A DNA stretch of 64,000 nt, from NCBI GenBank assembly GCA_910583885.1, contig CAJUAC010000007.1:1-64000 (forward strand), in the 5' to 3' direction. The notes under the pieces are model-generated. The model ran no database searches, was not told where the DNA came from, and saw only the letters and a program-made list of their open reading frames with translations. Origin of the DNA: an uncultured Oscillospiraceae bacterium (lineage in GTDB: Bacteria > Bacillota > Clostridia > Oscillospirales > Oscillospiraceae). This document shows, piece by piece, positions 32,051 through 41,009 of the stretch. Position numbers and translations under genes: made by a program. Within the stretch, counting starts at the first letter, position 1. Each line of letters opens with the position of its first letter.

Positions 32051-33148
32051 TTACAGCTGGCGGCCATCCACAAAGACTGCCTTCAGATTCAGGTCCTTGT
32101 CCAGAACCAGCAGGTCCGCAGCGCGGCCCACCTCAATGACGCCCACATCCAGCCCAGCAGCCAGGGCCGGGGCGGTGGTGGCGGCATAGACGGCGGCCTC
32201 CAGCTGCAGGCCAAAGCGGACTACATTGCGCACCGCGTCCAGCATGGAGATGGAGGACCCAGCCAGTGTCCCGTCCAGCAGGGTGGCCTTGCCGCCCTTG
32301 ACGACGATGGGCTGGCCGCCCAGCTCATAGTCCCCGTCAGGCATCCCTGCGCAGCGCAGGGAGTCGGAGATCAGGTTCAGCTTCTCCCCAAAGAGCTGGT
32401 AGGTAGCCCGGATAACGGCGGGGTGGATGTGCAGGCCGTCGCAGATCAGCTCTACGCTGGCCCCGGCGTCGAAGGCCGCGCCGATGACCCCCGGTGCGCG
32501 GTGGAGGAAGGAGGGCATCCCGTTATAGAGGTGGGTGGCATGGGTGGCGCCGGCCTGGAAGCCCGCCATGGCTGTGTCGTAGTCCGCTGTGGTGTGGCCC
32601 AGGGAGACTGTGCAGGCCCGGGAGACCTCCTGGATGAAGGGCAGCGCCCCCTCCTCCTCACAGGCCACAGTAACCAGCTTCACCTGGCCGCCGGAAGCCT
32701 CGTTCAGCCGGTGGAACAGGGCCGCATCCGGCTTGTGGAGGTTCTCCGCAGCCTGCGCACCCCGCTTGGCGTAGCTCAGGAAGGGGCCCTCCAGGTGTAT
32801 GCCCGCGCACTTCGCGCCGCCGTTGGGGCGGAAGTCCCGGATGGCGTGCATGGCGGGGGTCAGGACCTCCTCCTTCAGGGTCATGGTGGTGGCCAGATAG
32901 CTGGTCACGCCGTGGGCGGCGTAGTAGTCCGCCAGGGGCTGGAGCCCCTCGCTCTTCCCGTCGGAGAAGTCCTCCCCTACCGCGCCGTGGGTGTGGATAT
33001 CCACCAGGCCGGGGATCACATACCCGCCAGCCGCGTCCAGATCCGCCGGGGCATCCACCTTGCCGACAGCAGTTACTGTCCGGTCAAACTGGATGTCAGC
33101 GTCCACAAAGGACTTCCCCACAAATACCTTCGCGTTTTGAATGACCAT
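32051..33148 (-). CDS. nagA: N-acetylglucosamine-6-phosphate deacetylase
   Basis: Converts GlcNAc-6-P to glucosamine-6-P and acetate. The 365 residues have the amidohydrolase signature GLVDIHTHGAVGEDF (about 47-61), HLEGPFLSYAKRGAQ (about 114, metal Glu), LGHTTADY, HLYNGMPSF and the catalytic Asp in LISDSLRCAG (about 262). GAAGGAGG precedes the start. It lies 79 bases after the hybrid kinase gene. nagB and a GlcNAc transporter are not in the window. Confidence 0.95.
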   Translation of the reverse strand: MVIQNAKVFVGKSFVDADIQFDRTVTAVGKVDAPADLDAAGGYVIPGLVDIHTHGAVGEDFSDGKSEGLQPLADYYAAHGVTSYLATTMTLKEEVLTPAMHAIRDFRPNGGAKCAGIHLEGPFLSYAKRGAQAAENLHKPDAALFHRLNEASGGQVKLVTVACEEEGALPFIQEVSRACTVSLGHTTADYDTAMAGFQAGATHATHLYNGMPSFLHRAPGVIGAAFDAGASVELICDGLHIHPAVIRATYQLFGEKLNLISDSLRCAGMPDGDYELGGQPIVVKGGKATLLDGTLAGSSISMLDAVRNVVRFGLQLEAAVYAATTAPALAAGLDVGVIEVGRAADLLVLDKDLNLKAVFVDGRQL

Positions 33149-33227
33149 GGGATCAATGCCTCCTTCTACAATTCAAAATCTCGCAGCAATACGGATATCT
33201 TTCCCCACAAAGGGGCGGAACCATACG

Positions 33228-35825
33228 CTACTGCATGTACTTTAAGAGCTGCTTGGCAACCTCCCGCACATCAATGGGCTTGGATACGTGGGCATTCATC
33301 CCGCAATCCAGGCACTTTTTGATATCCTCGGAGAAGGCGTCCGCAGTCATAGCGATGATGGGGATGGCCTTCGCATCCTCCCTCCCCATGCTGCGGATGG
33401 CCTCAGTGGCCTGGTACCCGGTCATCACAGGCATCCGCAGGTCCATCAAAATGGCGTCGTAATACCCCGGCGCAGCCGCCTGGAATTTCTCTACGCAGAT
33501 CTGGCCGTTCTCCGCCCAATCCAGCTCCAGGCCCAGGCTGGACAGGAGCTCCGCCGCAATCTCCCAGTTCAGGTCGTTGTCCTCGGCCAGCAGGACCCGG
33601 CGGCCTGTCAGATCCTCCCGCTGCTGCTCCCCCTCCTCCTCACGGATCTCCACGCCGTCGATAAACTGGCGCAGGCCGTAGAACAGGGTAGATTTGAACA
33701 GGGGCTTGGAGATAAAGCCGGTGATACCCGCCTCCTTGGCCTCCTTCTCAATCTCACTCCAGTCGTAGGCGGAGATGAGCAGGATGGGGATATCATTGCC
33801 GTAGAGCCGCCGGATCTCCCGGGCGGCAGCGATGCCGTCCATCCCGGGCAGCTTCCAATCCAGCAGGATAATCTGGTAGTCGTCATGCCGCCTGTGGTGC
33901 TCATCCACCATGGCGATGGCGCTCTCCGCGTCCAGGCTCCAATCCGCATCCACGCCGATGGACTTGAGCGACTCCACCGTACTCTCGCACAGCTGCCGGT
34001 CGTCGTCCACCACCAGCATTTTCCAGGCCGGCAGAACCATGTCTACCTCCTGGATCTGGGCCTGCTCCAGGTCCAGGGCCACGTGGAACTGCGTCCCCTT
34101 GCCCAGCTCGCTCTCCACCTCAATGATGCCGCCCATGGCGTCGACAATGTACTTGGTGATAGCCATACCCAGGCCCGTACCCTCGGTCTTGCGCACACGG
34201 GAGGTGTCCTCCCGGCTGAAGGACTCGAAGATCTTCTCCTTGTACTCCGGAGACATACCGATGCCGGTGTCCTTGATGCAGAAATGGATACGCACGAAGC
34301 CCTCCCCTTTTTCGGATGGCTCTTCGTACATGGAGACCTGGATTTTCCCCTCCTCGGGGGTAAACTTGACGGCATTGCCCAAAATATTGAGCAGCACCTG
34401 GTTGAGCCGCACGCTGTCGCAGCACACATTTTCTGCCGAAATGTCGTGGATGAACACGTCAAAGTGCTGACGCTTGCTGCGCACCTGGGGCTGGACAATG
34501 CTGACAAGGCTGTCCATGACCTCCCGCAGGGAGACCTGGTCCATGTTCAGGGTCAGCTTGCCACTCTCAATCTTCGACATGTCCAGCACGTCATTAATCA
34601 GCCCCAGCAGGTGCTTGCTGGACAGGGCGATCTTTTTCAGGCAGCTCTGGACCTGCTGGGTATCGGTGATGTGGGCTGTAGCGATGGCGGTCATGCCCAC
34701 GATAGCGTTCATCGGGGTGCGGATGTCGTGGCTCATGTTGGAGAGGAACTCACTCTTGGCCTTGTTGGCATGGATAGCCTCCCGCCTAGCCCGGTCCAGC
34801 TCCACCATCTGCTGCTTGGTCATCCTGAAATATTTGGCAAAAATCAGTATCAGCACAGCCAGCACCAGCGCACAGGCGCCAAAAACCATGATGGTCCAGC
34901 GGGAAGTGAAGCCGCTGACCATCTCATCCAGAGCGCTGTAGGGCATGAAGGTAAGCAGGAACCATTCGGAGTGGGCCAGCCGGGTACAGTACATCTGCTT
35001 TGCCTCGCCGGAGAGGCTGACCTCGGCAGAGTAGTCCTGGTTGTTGACCATGGCATCCGTCAGCTCCTGGAGGTACTGCTCCGGGCTGAGCCCGTCCGCC
35101 TTTTCATAGAGGGTCTGCACGCGGGAGAAATAGCTCTCGCGGTAGGCGTCGCCGCTGCGGATGACAAAGCTGCCGTTTTCCCGGATAATGAAGGAGTAGA
35201 CATGCTCGTCATTTTCATCGAGGGAAAGGGTATCGTTGATATAGGACACAGGAAGGCCGCCCACCAGGGCGGCGCAGGGGTGCCCCTCCTTGTTGCCGTG
35301 GGAAACAGGGACTCCCAACAGGATCACCTTGTTGCCCTGCCCGTCGGTGCCGACAGCCACCTTTGTCTCCCCGCTGGTCAAGGACGCCCGGAAGGGCTCC
35401 GGATCTGTGACCTCCAGCTGTGAGCCGTAGAGCATGTCAAAGGATCCGTCATTGCGGTAGTAGGCCAGATAGTTGAACTCCCGAGCCTGGGCGTTGTAGA
35501 TCAACTCATCCTCCAGGGCGGTATCCTCGTGGATGTTTTCAGGCAGGGAGGTCCGCACAAGCGCCACCAGCTGGTCCAGGCGCAGTTCAATAGTCGTCTC
35601 AAAGTGCATGGAGATCTGCGCACTCAGACCCGACATGTACATCTGGCTCACCTCGCGGATGGTATCCGCGCTCTGCTGGTTCAGGAACAGGCCGAGGAAA
35701 GAAAAAATTGCCACACTGAGGGACAGCAGCAGAACCAGGCTGGTGGTCAGGAACCAGGCCATATTATTCCGCTGCCTGCCTGCCGCCAACCGCTGCACCA
35801 GCCTGGTTAGGCAAGTACTGCTCAT
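33228..35825 (-). CDS. Hybrid sensor histidine kinase with two receiver domains
   Basis: A membrane kinase of 865 residues: TM1 (about 24-48), an extracytoplasmic Cache-like sensor (about 50-305), TM2 (about 310-332), HisKA with SEFLSNMSHDIRTPMNAI (phospho-His about 365), a HATPase domain ending with GTGLGMAITKYIVDAMGG, and receivers 1 (LVVDDDRQL; Asp in IILLDWKLPGMDG) and 2 (LLAEDNDLNWEIA; Asp in AILMDLRMPVMTG). The start overlaps the HPt gene stop by 4 bases. Phosphate would pass His-Asp-HPt His-Asp, the last Asp being in the REC/HD-GYP/GGDEF protein of the same operon. Confidence 0.93.
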   Translation of the reverse strand: MSSTCLTRLVQRLAAGRQRNNMAWFLTTSLVLLLSLSVAIFSFLGLFLNQQSADTIREVSQMYMSGLSAQISMHFETTIELRLDQLVALVRTSLPENIHEDTALEDELIYNAQAREFNYLAYYRNDGSFDMLYGSQLEVTDPEPFRASLTSGETKVAVGTDGQGNKVILLGVPVSHGNKEGHPCAALVGGLPVSYINDTLSLDENDEHVYSFIIRENGSFVIRSGDAYRESYFSRVQTLYEKADGLSPEQYLQELTDAMVNNQDYSAEVSLSGEAKQMYCTRLAHSEWFLLTFMPYSALDEMVSGFTSRWTIMVFGACALVLAVLILIFAKYFRMTKQQMVELDRARREAIHANKAKSEFLSNMSHDIRTPMNAIVGMTAIATAHITDTQQVQSCLKKIALSSKHLLGLINDVLDMSKIESGKLTLNMDQVSLREVMDSLVSIVQPQVRSKRQHFDVFIHDISAENVCCDSVRLNQVLLNILGNAVKFTPEEGKIQVSMYEEPSEKGEGFVRIHFCIKDTGIGMSPEYKEKIFESFSREDTSRVRKTEGTGLGMAITKYIVDAMGGIIEVESELGKGTQFHVALDLEQAQIQEVDMVLPAWKMLVVDDDRQLCESTVESLKSIGVDADWSLDAESAIAMVDEHHRRHDDYQIILLDWKLPGMDGIAAAREIRRLYGNDIPILLISAYDWSEIEKEAKEAGITGFISKPLFKSTLFYGLRQFIDGVEIREEEGEQQREDLTGRRVLLAEDNDLNWEIAAELLSSLGLELDWAENGQICVEKFQAAAPGYYDAILMDLRMPVMTGYQATEAIRSMGREDAKAIPIIAMTADAFSEDIKKCLDCGMNAHVSKPIDVREVAKQLLKYMQ

Positions 35826-36184
35826 ACCTCAACAGATTCCTGGAACGCCCGGATAGCCTCCACCGTGTGCTGGTAATCCTCCGTTACCTTCTCCAGCAGG
35901 GCTGGGGCCTCGGGGGTGAAGCCGTGGCGCAGGGCCTCATTGAGCTGGGAGCTGGACGCGCAAAGGGTGGTAAAGTCCAGGCTCTGGCAGACCCCCTTGA
36001 TGGTGTGGGCGGCCCGGAAGGCCTCCGCATAGTTCTGTTCCTCCATGGAGCGGATGAGCAGGTCATAGCTGCCGTCGCTGAGGAACTTGAGGAGATATTT
36101 CTGTACGAACTTCTCATTGGGGAAGCGGCTGGTCACCGCCTCAAAATCACCGCCCAAAGCGGCATAGCATTCTCGCAGGGTCAT
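35822..36184 (-). CDS. HPt (histidine phosphotransfer) protein
   Basis: A single-domain, four-helix protein of 120 residues. The phosphorylatable His is in FRAAHTIKGVCQSLDF (about residue 60). The start is fused to the stop of the upstream gene (TAATG) and the stop overlaps the hybrid kinase gene, so all three are translated together. It probably shuttles phosphate between the hybrid kinase and the c-di-GMP protein. Confidence 0.92.
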   Translation of the reverse strand: MTLRECYAALGGDFEAVTSRFPNEKFVQKYLLKFLSDGSYDLLIRSMEEQNYAEAFRAAHTIKGVCQSLDFTTLCASSSQLNEALRHGFTPEAPALLEKVTEDYQHTVEAIRAFQESVEV

Positions 36185-38307
36185 TATTTTGTGTCCTCAC
36201 TTTCTTCATGTATCCCTTTTTCAGCCGGCACCCCTCCATCAATGGGGGAGATGGCGGAGAGCATCTGGTGCATGGTATCGTCGTAGAAGCGGTACTGCCC
36301 GCGCCCGGACCGCTTGACGGTGTATAACGCCTGGTCAGCAGCGTGGAAGAGGGTCTCATAACCGGTACCTACGACCTCCGTGCGGGCCACGCCCATGCTG
36401 ATGGAGATGGGGAAGCCCTCATAGGAGCAGCCGGAGATGGCGTTGAAAATCCGGGAGATAATGGGCTCAAATTCCCCATGGTACTCCAAAAAGAGGAGGA
36501 ACTCATCCCCGCCTACCCGGGCGGCAATGTCCACCTCGCGGATGCTCTCGCAGAGCTTCGCCGCCAAAAATTTCAGGACGCGGTCGCCGAAGATGTGCCC
36601 ATAGCTGTCGTTGGCGGACTTGAAATAGTCCAGATCCACGATAGCCAGGGCAAAGCGCCCGCCGGGCCGCTCATCCATACGGCCGATGATCTGCTGCTTG
36701 GCGCTGGCGTGGTTGTACAGCCCGGTCAGAGGGTCATGGGAGGCCATCCGCTCCAGGGCATCCAGCTTCATGCGCGATTCGTGGATGTCAATGGCCTTGC
36801 CAATCGCCCCGGTGTACTGGGGCGGCTCATCGGAGGTCCAGGTCGCCCGGGCGACGATCTGGTACCAGCGCTCCTCCCCGTCTAAATGCAGCAGCGCGTC
36901 AAAGCTGACAACCGGATGGGCGGGGGTGGTATTGTGCAGGGCCTTGGAGAGCTCTGTAATCTCCTCGGGGCTGAGCAGGGCAGCCACCCGCTCGTTGTTC
37001 AGGGGGTCGATGACTGTCTCCTTCAGCCCCAGCTTGTTGGCGCCCCAGGTGTTGATGGTAATCATCGGCGGCACCTGGGTAAACTCGAACTGGATCTCCT
37101 GGCTCATGGCGGCGAAGAAGCTGTACTTCATCCGCTCGTGCTCCAGGAGCTGCAAGGTCCGCTCAGAGGCGGACAGCTCCTCGTGGCGGTGCATCTCCTC
37201 TGCCACGCTGCGCATCTCCAGGCGGCTGGCCCCCTCCCGGCTGGCGTGGCTGCTGAGCTCCCCGGCGAGGCGGTCCGCCATTTCGGCCAGGCACTCCAGC
37301 AGGAGGGGGTTGAAGGCCCCGCACTGGCCGTCCATAATCATCTGCACCGCAGTCTCGTGGGAAAACGCTTTCTTATATACCCGCTCGCTGGTCAGCGCGT
37401 CGTATACATCCGCCAGGGCCACAATCTGGGCGGCAATGGGGATGTCGTCCCCCTTCAGCCCGTCGGGGTAGCCCCGCCCGTCGTAGCGCTCGTGGTGCCA
37501 GCGGCAGATCGCCCGTGCTACCTTCACCAGGGGCTCGTCGTTGTGGATGGGCAGATTGTCCATCATCTGCGAGCCCACTACCGTGTGGGTCTTCATGATC
37601 TCGAACTCCTCATTGGTGAGCCGGCCAGGCTTGTTGAGCACCTCGCCGGGGATGGAGATCTTCCCGATATCGTGGAGGGCAGAGGCGGTGCTGATGAGCG
37701 CCATATCCGCCCGCGAGAGCTGGTAGCGGTCCGTTTTCAGGCTGAGATGGCGCAGGAACAGCTCCGTAAGGGTCCGGATATGTAAGACATGCTGCCCGCT
37801 CTCGCCATTGCGGAACTCCACAATATGGCTGAGGATATCAATCATTAGTTTGCTCTGCTGTTCTTTTTCATAGATCTGCTCTGCCACCAGACCCACCAGC
37901 TTTTTCTGCTTGGCATAGAGCAGGGTCGTATTGACTACGCGGCGGTGGACGACCAGGCCGTTGAAGGGGCGGCTGATGAAGTCCGTCGCACCCAGATTAT
38001 AGGCCCGCTCCACATGGGTGGGGGCACTCTCGGCGGAGATCATGATGACTGGGATATCCTCAATCCAGTTCTTCTTGTTCATCAGCGTGAGGACCTCGAA
38101 CCCGTCCATCTCCGGCATCACGATGTCCAAAAGGACCAGGTCGATCGCCGTACCATATTTCTGGAGCGCCTCCACAGCCTTCACGCCGTCCTCCGCCTCC
38201 AGGATCTCGTACTCCTCCCCCAGCATGTCTGCCAGGATAGAGCGGTTCATCTCCGAGTCGTCTGCAATCAGGATTTTTTGCCTGTGTTCTGTCTTGATGG
38301 AATCCAC
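36184..38307 (-). CDS. Response regulator with HD-GYP and GGDEF domains
   Basis: Cyclic di-GMP enzyme of 707 residues. Order: receiver (ILIADDSEMNRS; Asp in LVLLDIVMPEMDG, about 60), HD-GYP phosphodiesterase (about 150-345; HDIGKISIP and HHERYDGRGYPDGLKG intact), a PAS-like region (about 390-530), and a GGDEF cyclase (DPLTGLYNH; ARVGGDEFLLF intact). Both opposing activities therefore appear competent. The start is GTG at 38307 with AAGGAAAGG upstream; no suitable ATG occurs before the receiver. First gene of the phosphorelay operon with promoter at 38458..38485. c-di-GMP turnover would be set by the sensor kinase two genes downstream. Confidence 0.93.
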   Translation of the reverse strand: MDSIKTEHRQKILIADDSEMNRSILADMLGEEYEILEAEDGVKAVEALQKYGTAIDLVLLDIVMPEMDGFEVLTLMNKKNWIEDIPVIMISAESAPTHVERAYNLGATDFISRPFNGLVVHRRVVNTTLLYAKQKKLVGLVAEQIYEKEQQSKLMIDILSHIVEFRNGESGQHVLHIRTLTELFLRHLSLKTDRYQLSRADMALISTASALHDIGKISIPGEVLNKPGRLTNEEFEIMKTHTVVGSQMMDNLPIHNDEPLVKVARAICRWHHERYDGRGYPDGLKGDDIPIAAQIVALADVYDALTSERVYKKAFSHETAVQMIMDGQCGAFNPLLLECLAEMADRLAGELSSHASREGASRLEMRSVAEEMHRHEELSASERTLQLLEHERMKYSFFAAMSQEIQFEFTQVPPMITINTWGANKLGLKETVIDPLNNERVAALLSPEEITELSKALHNTTPAHPVVSFDALLHLDGEERWYQIVARATWTSDEPPQYTGAIGKAIDIHESRMKLDALERMASHDPLTGLYNHASAKQQIIGRMDERPGGRFALAIVDLDYFKSANDSYGHIFGDRVLKFLAAKLCESIREVDIAARVGGDEFLLFLEYHGEFEPIISRIFNAISGCSYEGFPISISMGVARTEVVGTGYETLFHAADQALYTVKRSGRGQYRFYDDTMHQMLSAISPIDGGVPAEKGIHEESEDTK

Positions 38308-38457
38308 ACCCTTTCCTTTTCCCGTTTGAGGTGGAATATTGGGACCTGCATCCACAAGCAGCAGCTGTTGGATACAGATTCTTCGTTCAGATACCAGCCC
38401 CGCGCATCCTGCACCCTGCGGCTGGCAAAGTGTCTGGAGACAAGGAAACCACTTTAT

Positions 38458-38485
38458 ATTATAGCAGAGTTTTCTTGGAACGCAA
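38458..38485 (-). promoter_or_regulatory. Promoter of the phosphorelay operon
   Basis: Minus strand: -35 TTGCGT (38485..38480), 16-base spacer, -10 TATAAT (38463..38458). The leader of about 145 bases has one CCAGCC/GGCTGG hairpin; it does not match c-di-GMP riboswitch classes that I know. Confidence 0.65.
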
Positions 38486-38540
38486 TATCCACGCCCCGAA
38501 ATTTCATGCAATTTTAGTGAAAAAAACAGGCCTGTCCGCG

Positions 38541-38568
38541 TTGCGTTTCTGAGGAAATCTGCTATACT
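38541..38568 (+). promoter_or_regulatory. Promoter of the flavin reductase gene
   Basis: -35 TTGCGT (38541..38546), 16-base spacer, -10 TATACT (38563..38568). It resembles the opposite promoter 55 bases to the left in -35 box, spacing and TCTGC before the -10. Confidence 0.65.
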
Positions 38569-38605
38569 GGGAAAAGAATTTCTGAAATAGCAGGAGGATG
38601 GCACC

Positions 38606-39226
38606 ATGAAGGTATTGCTGCTCAACGGCAGCCCCCACGAGCGGGGCTGCACCTACACAGCCCTGGCGGAGGCCGCCGCAGCCCTGGAGGAGTGCGGCAT
38701 AGAGACGGAGATCCTGTGGCTGGGCCGGGACGTCACCATCGGCTGCACCGGCTGCGGGGCCTGCCGCAAGCTGGGCAAGTGCGTCCACGACGACGCGGTA
38801 AACCTCGCCGCAGAGAAGGCCCGCAGCTGTGACGGGCTGATCGTCGGTTCCCCGGTCCACTACGCCTCTGCCTCCGGGCAGATCACCTGCGCACTGGACC
38901 GGCTCTTCTACTCCGCCGGCGGGGATCTGCGCTTCAAGCCGGGCGCGGCTGTAGCCTCCGCCCGCCGCGGCGGCACTACCGCCGCCCTGGACCAGCTCAA
39001 TAAGTACTTCACCATCAATCAGATGCCTATTGCCTCCTCCCGGTATTGGAACATGGTCCACGGCAACACGCCCGACGAGGTGCGCAGGGACGAGGAGGGG
39101 ATGGCTGTCATGCGCACCCTGGGCCGCAATATGGCATGGCTGCTCAAGTCCATTGAGGCCGGCCGCGCCGCCGGGCTGGAGCTGCCCGCCCAGGAGCCGC
39201 CGGTCCGGACCAACTTCATCCGGTAA
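38606..39226 (+). CDS. NADPH-dependent FMN reductase / flavodoxin-fold protein
   Basis: A 206-residue flavodoxin-like protein. The FMN phosphate loop is LLNGSPHERGCTYTAL (about 5-20); CTGCGACRKLGKCVHDDA (about 49-66) is the cysteine motif of the iron-sulfur flavoprotein-like branch; GLIVGSPVHYASASGQ binds the flavin ring. It may act as a quinone or nitro compound reductase. AGGAGG precedes the start. Single gene. Confidence 0.88.
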   Translation: MKVLLLNGSPHERGCTYTALAEAAAALEECGIETEILWLGRDVTIGCTGCGACRKLGKCVHDDAVNLAAEKARSCDGLIVGSPVHYASASGQITCALDRLFYSAGGDLRFKPGAAVASARRGGTTAALDQLNKYFTINQMPIASSRYWNMVHGNTPDEVRRDEEGMAVMRTLGRNMAWLLKSIEAGRAAGLELPAQEPPVRTNFIR

Positions 39227-39230
39227 GCCC

Positions 39231-40067
39231 TCAGCCCGCCAGGGCTGCCATGGCATCCGCGATGGCCCCGTCCAGGCAGTGGCCAACCACCTGGACGGGG
39301 CCGGCCTTCACCTTGGCTACGGCGTTGGCGGGCGCGAACGCCCGGTCCGCCACGCGGAGCATGGGGAGGTCGTTGGCGTGGTCGCCGATGCAGAACAGCT
39401 CCCGGCACCCGCACAGATCCCGCAGCTCCAGCGCCATAGCCCCCTTGTTGGCGCCCTTGACAGTCAGCTCCAGCAGGTGGTCGCTGGAGAAGATCAGCTC
39501 GTAATCCTCCGCCCATCCCTGCTGCTGGAGATAGGATAGGAGCGCCTCCAGCTCGTCCCGCTCTGCCGCAAACAGCGCCTTGCTCAGCGGCAGCGCCACA
39601 CTCTCCCGGTCCAGCCGTTCCACCTCCTGGAAGCCCAGGCCGGTCAGCTGGGCGTGCATACGGTTCCACTCCGTGGGGGAGAAGACCTGGACCAGGGGGT
39701 CCTCGTGGTACATCTCCAGGGAGATGCCGGGGAACGCCGCCGTTGCCGCGGCCAGCCGCTCCAGCACGTTTTCGGGCAGGAACCGCTTGACCAGATACCG
39801 CTGTGCGGCCAGGTCGTAGATCCCGCCCCCGTTGCCCACAATCGCCGGGGCATTCATGGGGATTGCCTCCGCCTGCCGCCGGAAGGCCGCCAGCGCGCGG
39901 CCGGTGGCTATGGCGAAGCGCCCTCCCTCCTCCATCCAGTAGTGGATGGCCTCCAGGTTCCGTGGGCTGACCGGGGGCAGGATACCGCCGCTGCGCAGCG
40001 CCCCCTCGGTAAACTGCAAGGTGTTATCGTAGTCGCTGACAAACAGCTTCCCGTCAAATCTTCCCAT
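39231..40067 (-). CDS. HAD superfamily phosphatase, Cof type (HAD-IIB)
   Basis: The 278 residues carry motif I FVSDYDNTL (nucleophile Asp about 11), motif II FAIATGRAL, a cap domain of type C2, a Lys in VKGANKGAMAL, and motif IV FCIGDHANDLPML. Cof-like enzymes dephosphorylate sugar phosphates, nucleotides or FMN; the substrate is not clear. AGGAGG precedes the ATG. It converges on the flavin reductase with only 4 bases between stops, so antisense transcription is possible. Confidence 0.92.
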   Translation of the reverse strand: MGRFDGKLFVSDYDNTLQFTEGALRSGGILPPVSPRNLEAIHYWMEEGGRFAIATGRALAAFRRQAEAIPMNAPAIVGNGGGIYDLAAQRYLVKRFLPENVLERLAAATAAFPGISLEMYHEDPLVQVFSPTEWNRMHAQLTGLGFQEVERLDRESVALPLSKALFAAERDELEALLSYLQQQGWAEDYELIFSSDHLLELTVKGANKGAMALELRDLCGCRELFCIGDHANDLPMLRVADRAFAPANAVAKVKAGPVQVVGHCLDGAIADAMAALAG

Positions 40068-40099
40068 AGCGTCCTCCTAAGCGCTCTGTAGTTGCCCAC

Positions 40100-40128
40100 A
40101 CTATACAACCTTTCCCGCCGTTTTGCAA
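40100..40128 (-). promoter_or_regulatory. Promoter of the HAD phosphatase gene
   Basis: Minus strand: -35 TTGCAA (40128..40123), 17-base spacer, -10 TATAGT (40105..40100). Confidence 0.6.
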
Positions 40129-40195
40129 TCCCCTATTCCGCCGGAGGGGCCGCAGGCGCCGGGGACTTTATTAACAAAAGCAGGAGGGAATTGCC

Positions 40196-40441
40196 ATGCA
40201 AAGCGGAACATTGCGGCTGGATCTGCACGGGATGAACTGCACCCAGGCCCGGGCGGCGATTGACGCAGCCCTGCGCCGGGCGGGCGGCTCGGTGTACCGG
40301 GTTGAGGTGATCCACGGCTACCACGGCGGCACGGAGCTGCGCAGCATGATCCGTAGCGTCTACGCCAGGCACCCCAAGGTCAGGCGGCTGGAGCTGGGGC
40401 TGAATCCCGGATCCACAGAGCTGGTCCTGCGGGAATATTAA
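40196..40441 (+). CDS. Small stand-alone Smr domain protein
   Basis: An 81-residue protein that is just one Smr domain: LDLHGMNCTQARAAIDAAL at the start and the VIHGYHGGTELRSMI core, which matches the GxHxxG-type motif. Smr domains of MutS2 cut or bind nucleic acids; the free-standing form has no assigned job. AGGAGG precedes the start. It lies 32 bases before the ArsC-like gene and is probably co-transcribed. Confidence 0.88.
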   Translation: MQSGTLRLDLHGMNCTQARAAIDAALRRAGGSVYRVEVIHGYHGGTELRSMIRSVYARHPKVRRLELGLNPGSTELVLREY

Positions 40442-40473
40442 ATTATATGTATAGAGAGAAAGGATGGCTTGTT

Positions 40474-40821
40474 ATGCTGTTTGTACACTATCCCAAATGC
40501 ACCACCTGCCAGAAGGCGAAAAAATGGCTGGACCAGCAGGGGGCGGACTACCAGGCCCGGGACATCAAGGAGGACCACCCCACCCTGGAGGAGCTGACGG
40601 ATTGGTACCGCCGCAGCGGCCTGCCGCTCAAACGGTTTTTCAACACCAGCGGCCTCCAGTACCGCGCCTTGGGGCTGAAGGACAAGCTGGCCTCCATGGG
40701 GGAGGACGAGCAGCTGGCGCTCCTGGCCAGTGATGGGATGCTGGTCAAGCGGCCCATCCTGGTGACGGGGACGAAGGTGCTGCCCGGCTTCCGGGAGGCG
40801 GACTGGCAGGAAGCGCTGTAA
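40474..40821 (+). CDS. ArsC/Spx-family thioredoxin-fold protein
   Basis: A 115-residue protein beginning LFVHYPKCTTCQKAKKWLDQQGADYQARDI; CTTC at about 9-12 is the redox CxxC site. KRPILVTGTKVLPGF near the C-terminus is the conserved ArsC/YffB cis-Pro region. It may act as a reductase or as a Spx-like RNA polymerase partner. The start at 40474 was preferred to 40447 because GAAAGGA precedes it and it gives the family N-terminus. Confidence 0.9.
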   Translation: MLFVHYPKCTTCQKAKKWLDQQGADYQARDIKEDHPTLEELTDWYRRSGLPLKRFFNTSGLQYRALGLKDKLASMGEDEQLALLASDGMLVKRPILVTGTKVLPGFREADWQEAL

Positions 40822-40839
40822 GAAGTCAACAGCGCCCAT

Positions 40840-40866
40840 GCGCAGCCGGAACCGGCTGCGCTTTTC
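40840..40866 (+). terminator. Terminator after the ArsC-like gene
   Basis: Arms GCGCAGCCGG and CCGGCTGCGC with a 2-base centre, followed by TTTTCCCG. Confidence 0.8.
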
Positions 40867-40936
40867 CCGTTTCCCACAGTGTTTATAAAAAGTTCATGCT
40901 TGTTGCTAATTTGTAACAGCTTTTTTTGTTGAGCTG

Positions 40937-40945
40937 TGGTATAAT
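40937..40945 (+). promoter_or_regulatory. Extended -10 promoter of the SLH protein gene
   Basis: TGGTATAAT: a perfect -10 with the TGn extension; the -35 region is weak and T-rich. It lies 64 bases before the start codon. Confidence 0.6.
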
Positions 40946-41009
40946 GGATCACATCATTAGGCTGGAGGGGTTTATCCCTCTGCCGGAATTCCCTTAGGAG
41001 GAACACAAG

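Noticed and set aside
33288..35423. Plus-strand open frame of 711 codons
   Set aside because: Antisense to the hybrid kinase gene, which has all catalytic motifs.
38308..38452. c-di-GMP riboswitch in the leader of the HD-GYP/GGDEF gene
   Set aside because: The leader has one simple hairpin and lacks the GEMM core words.
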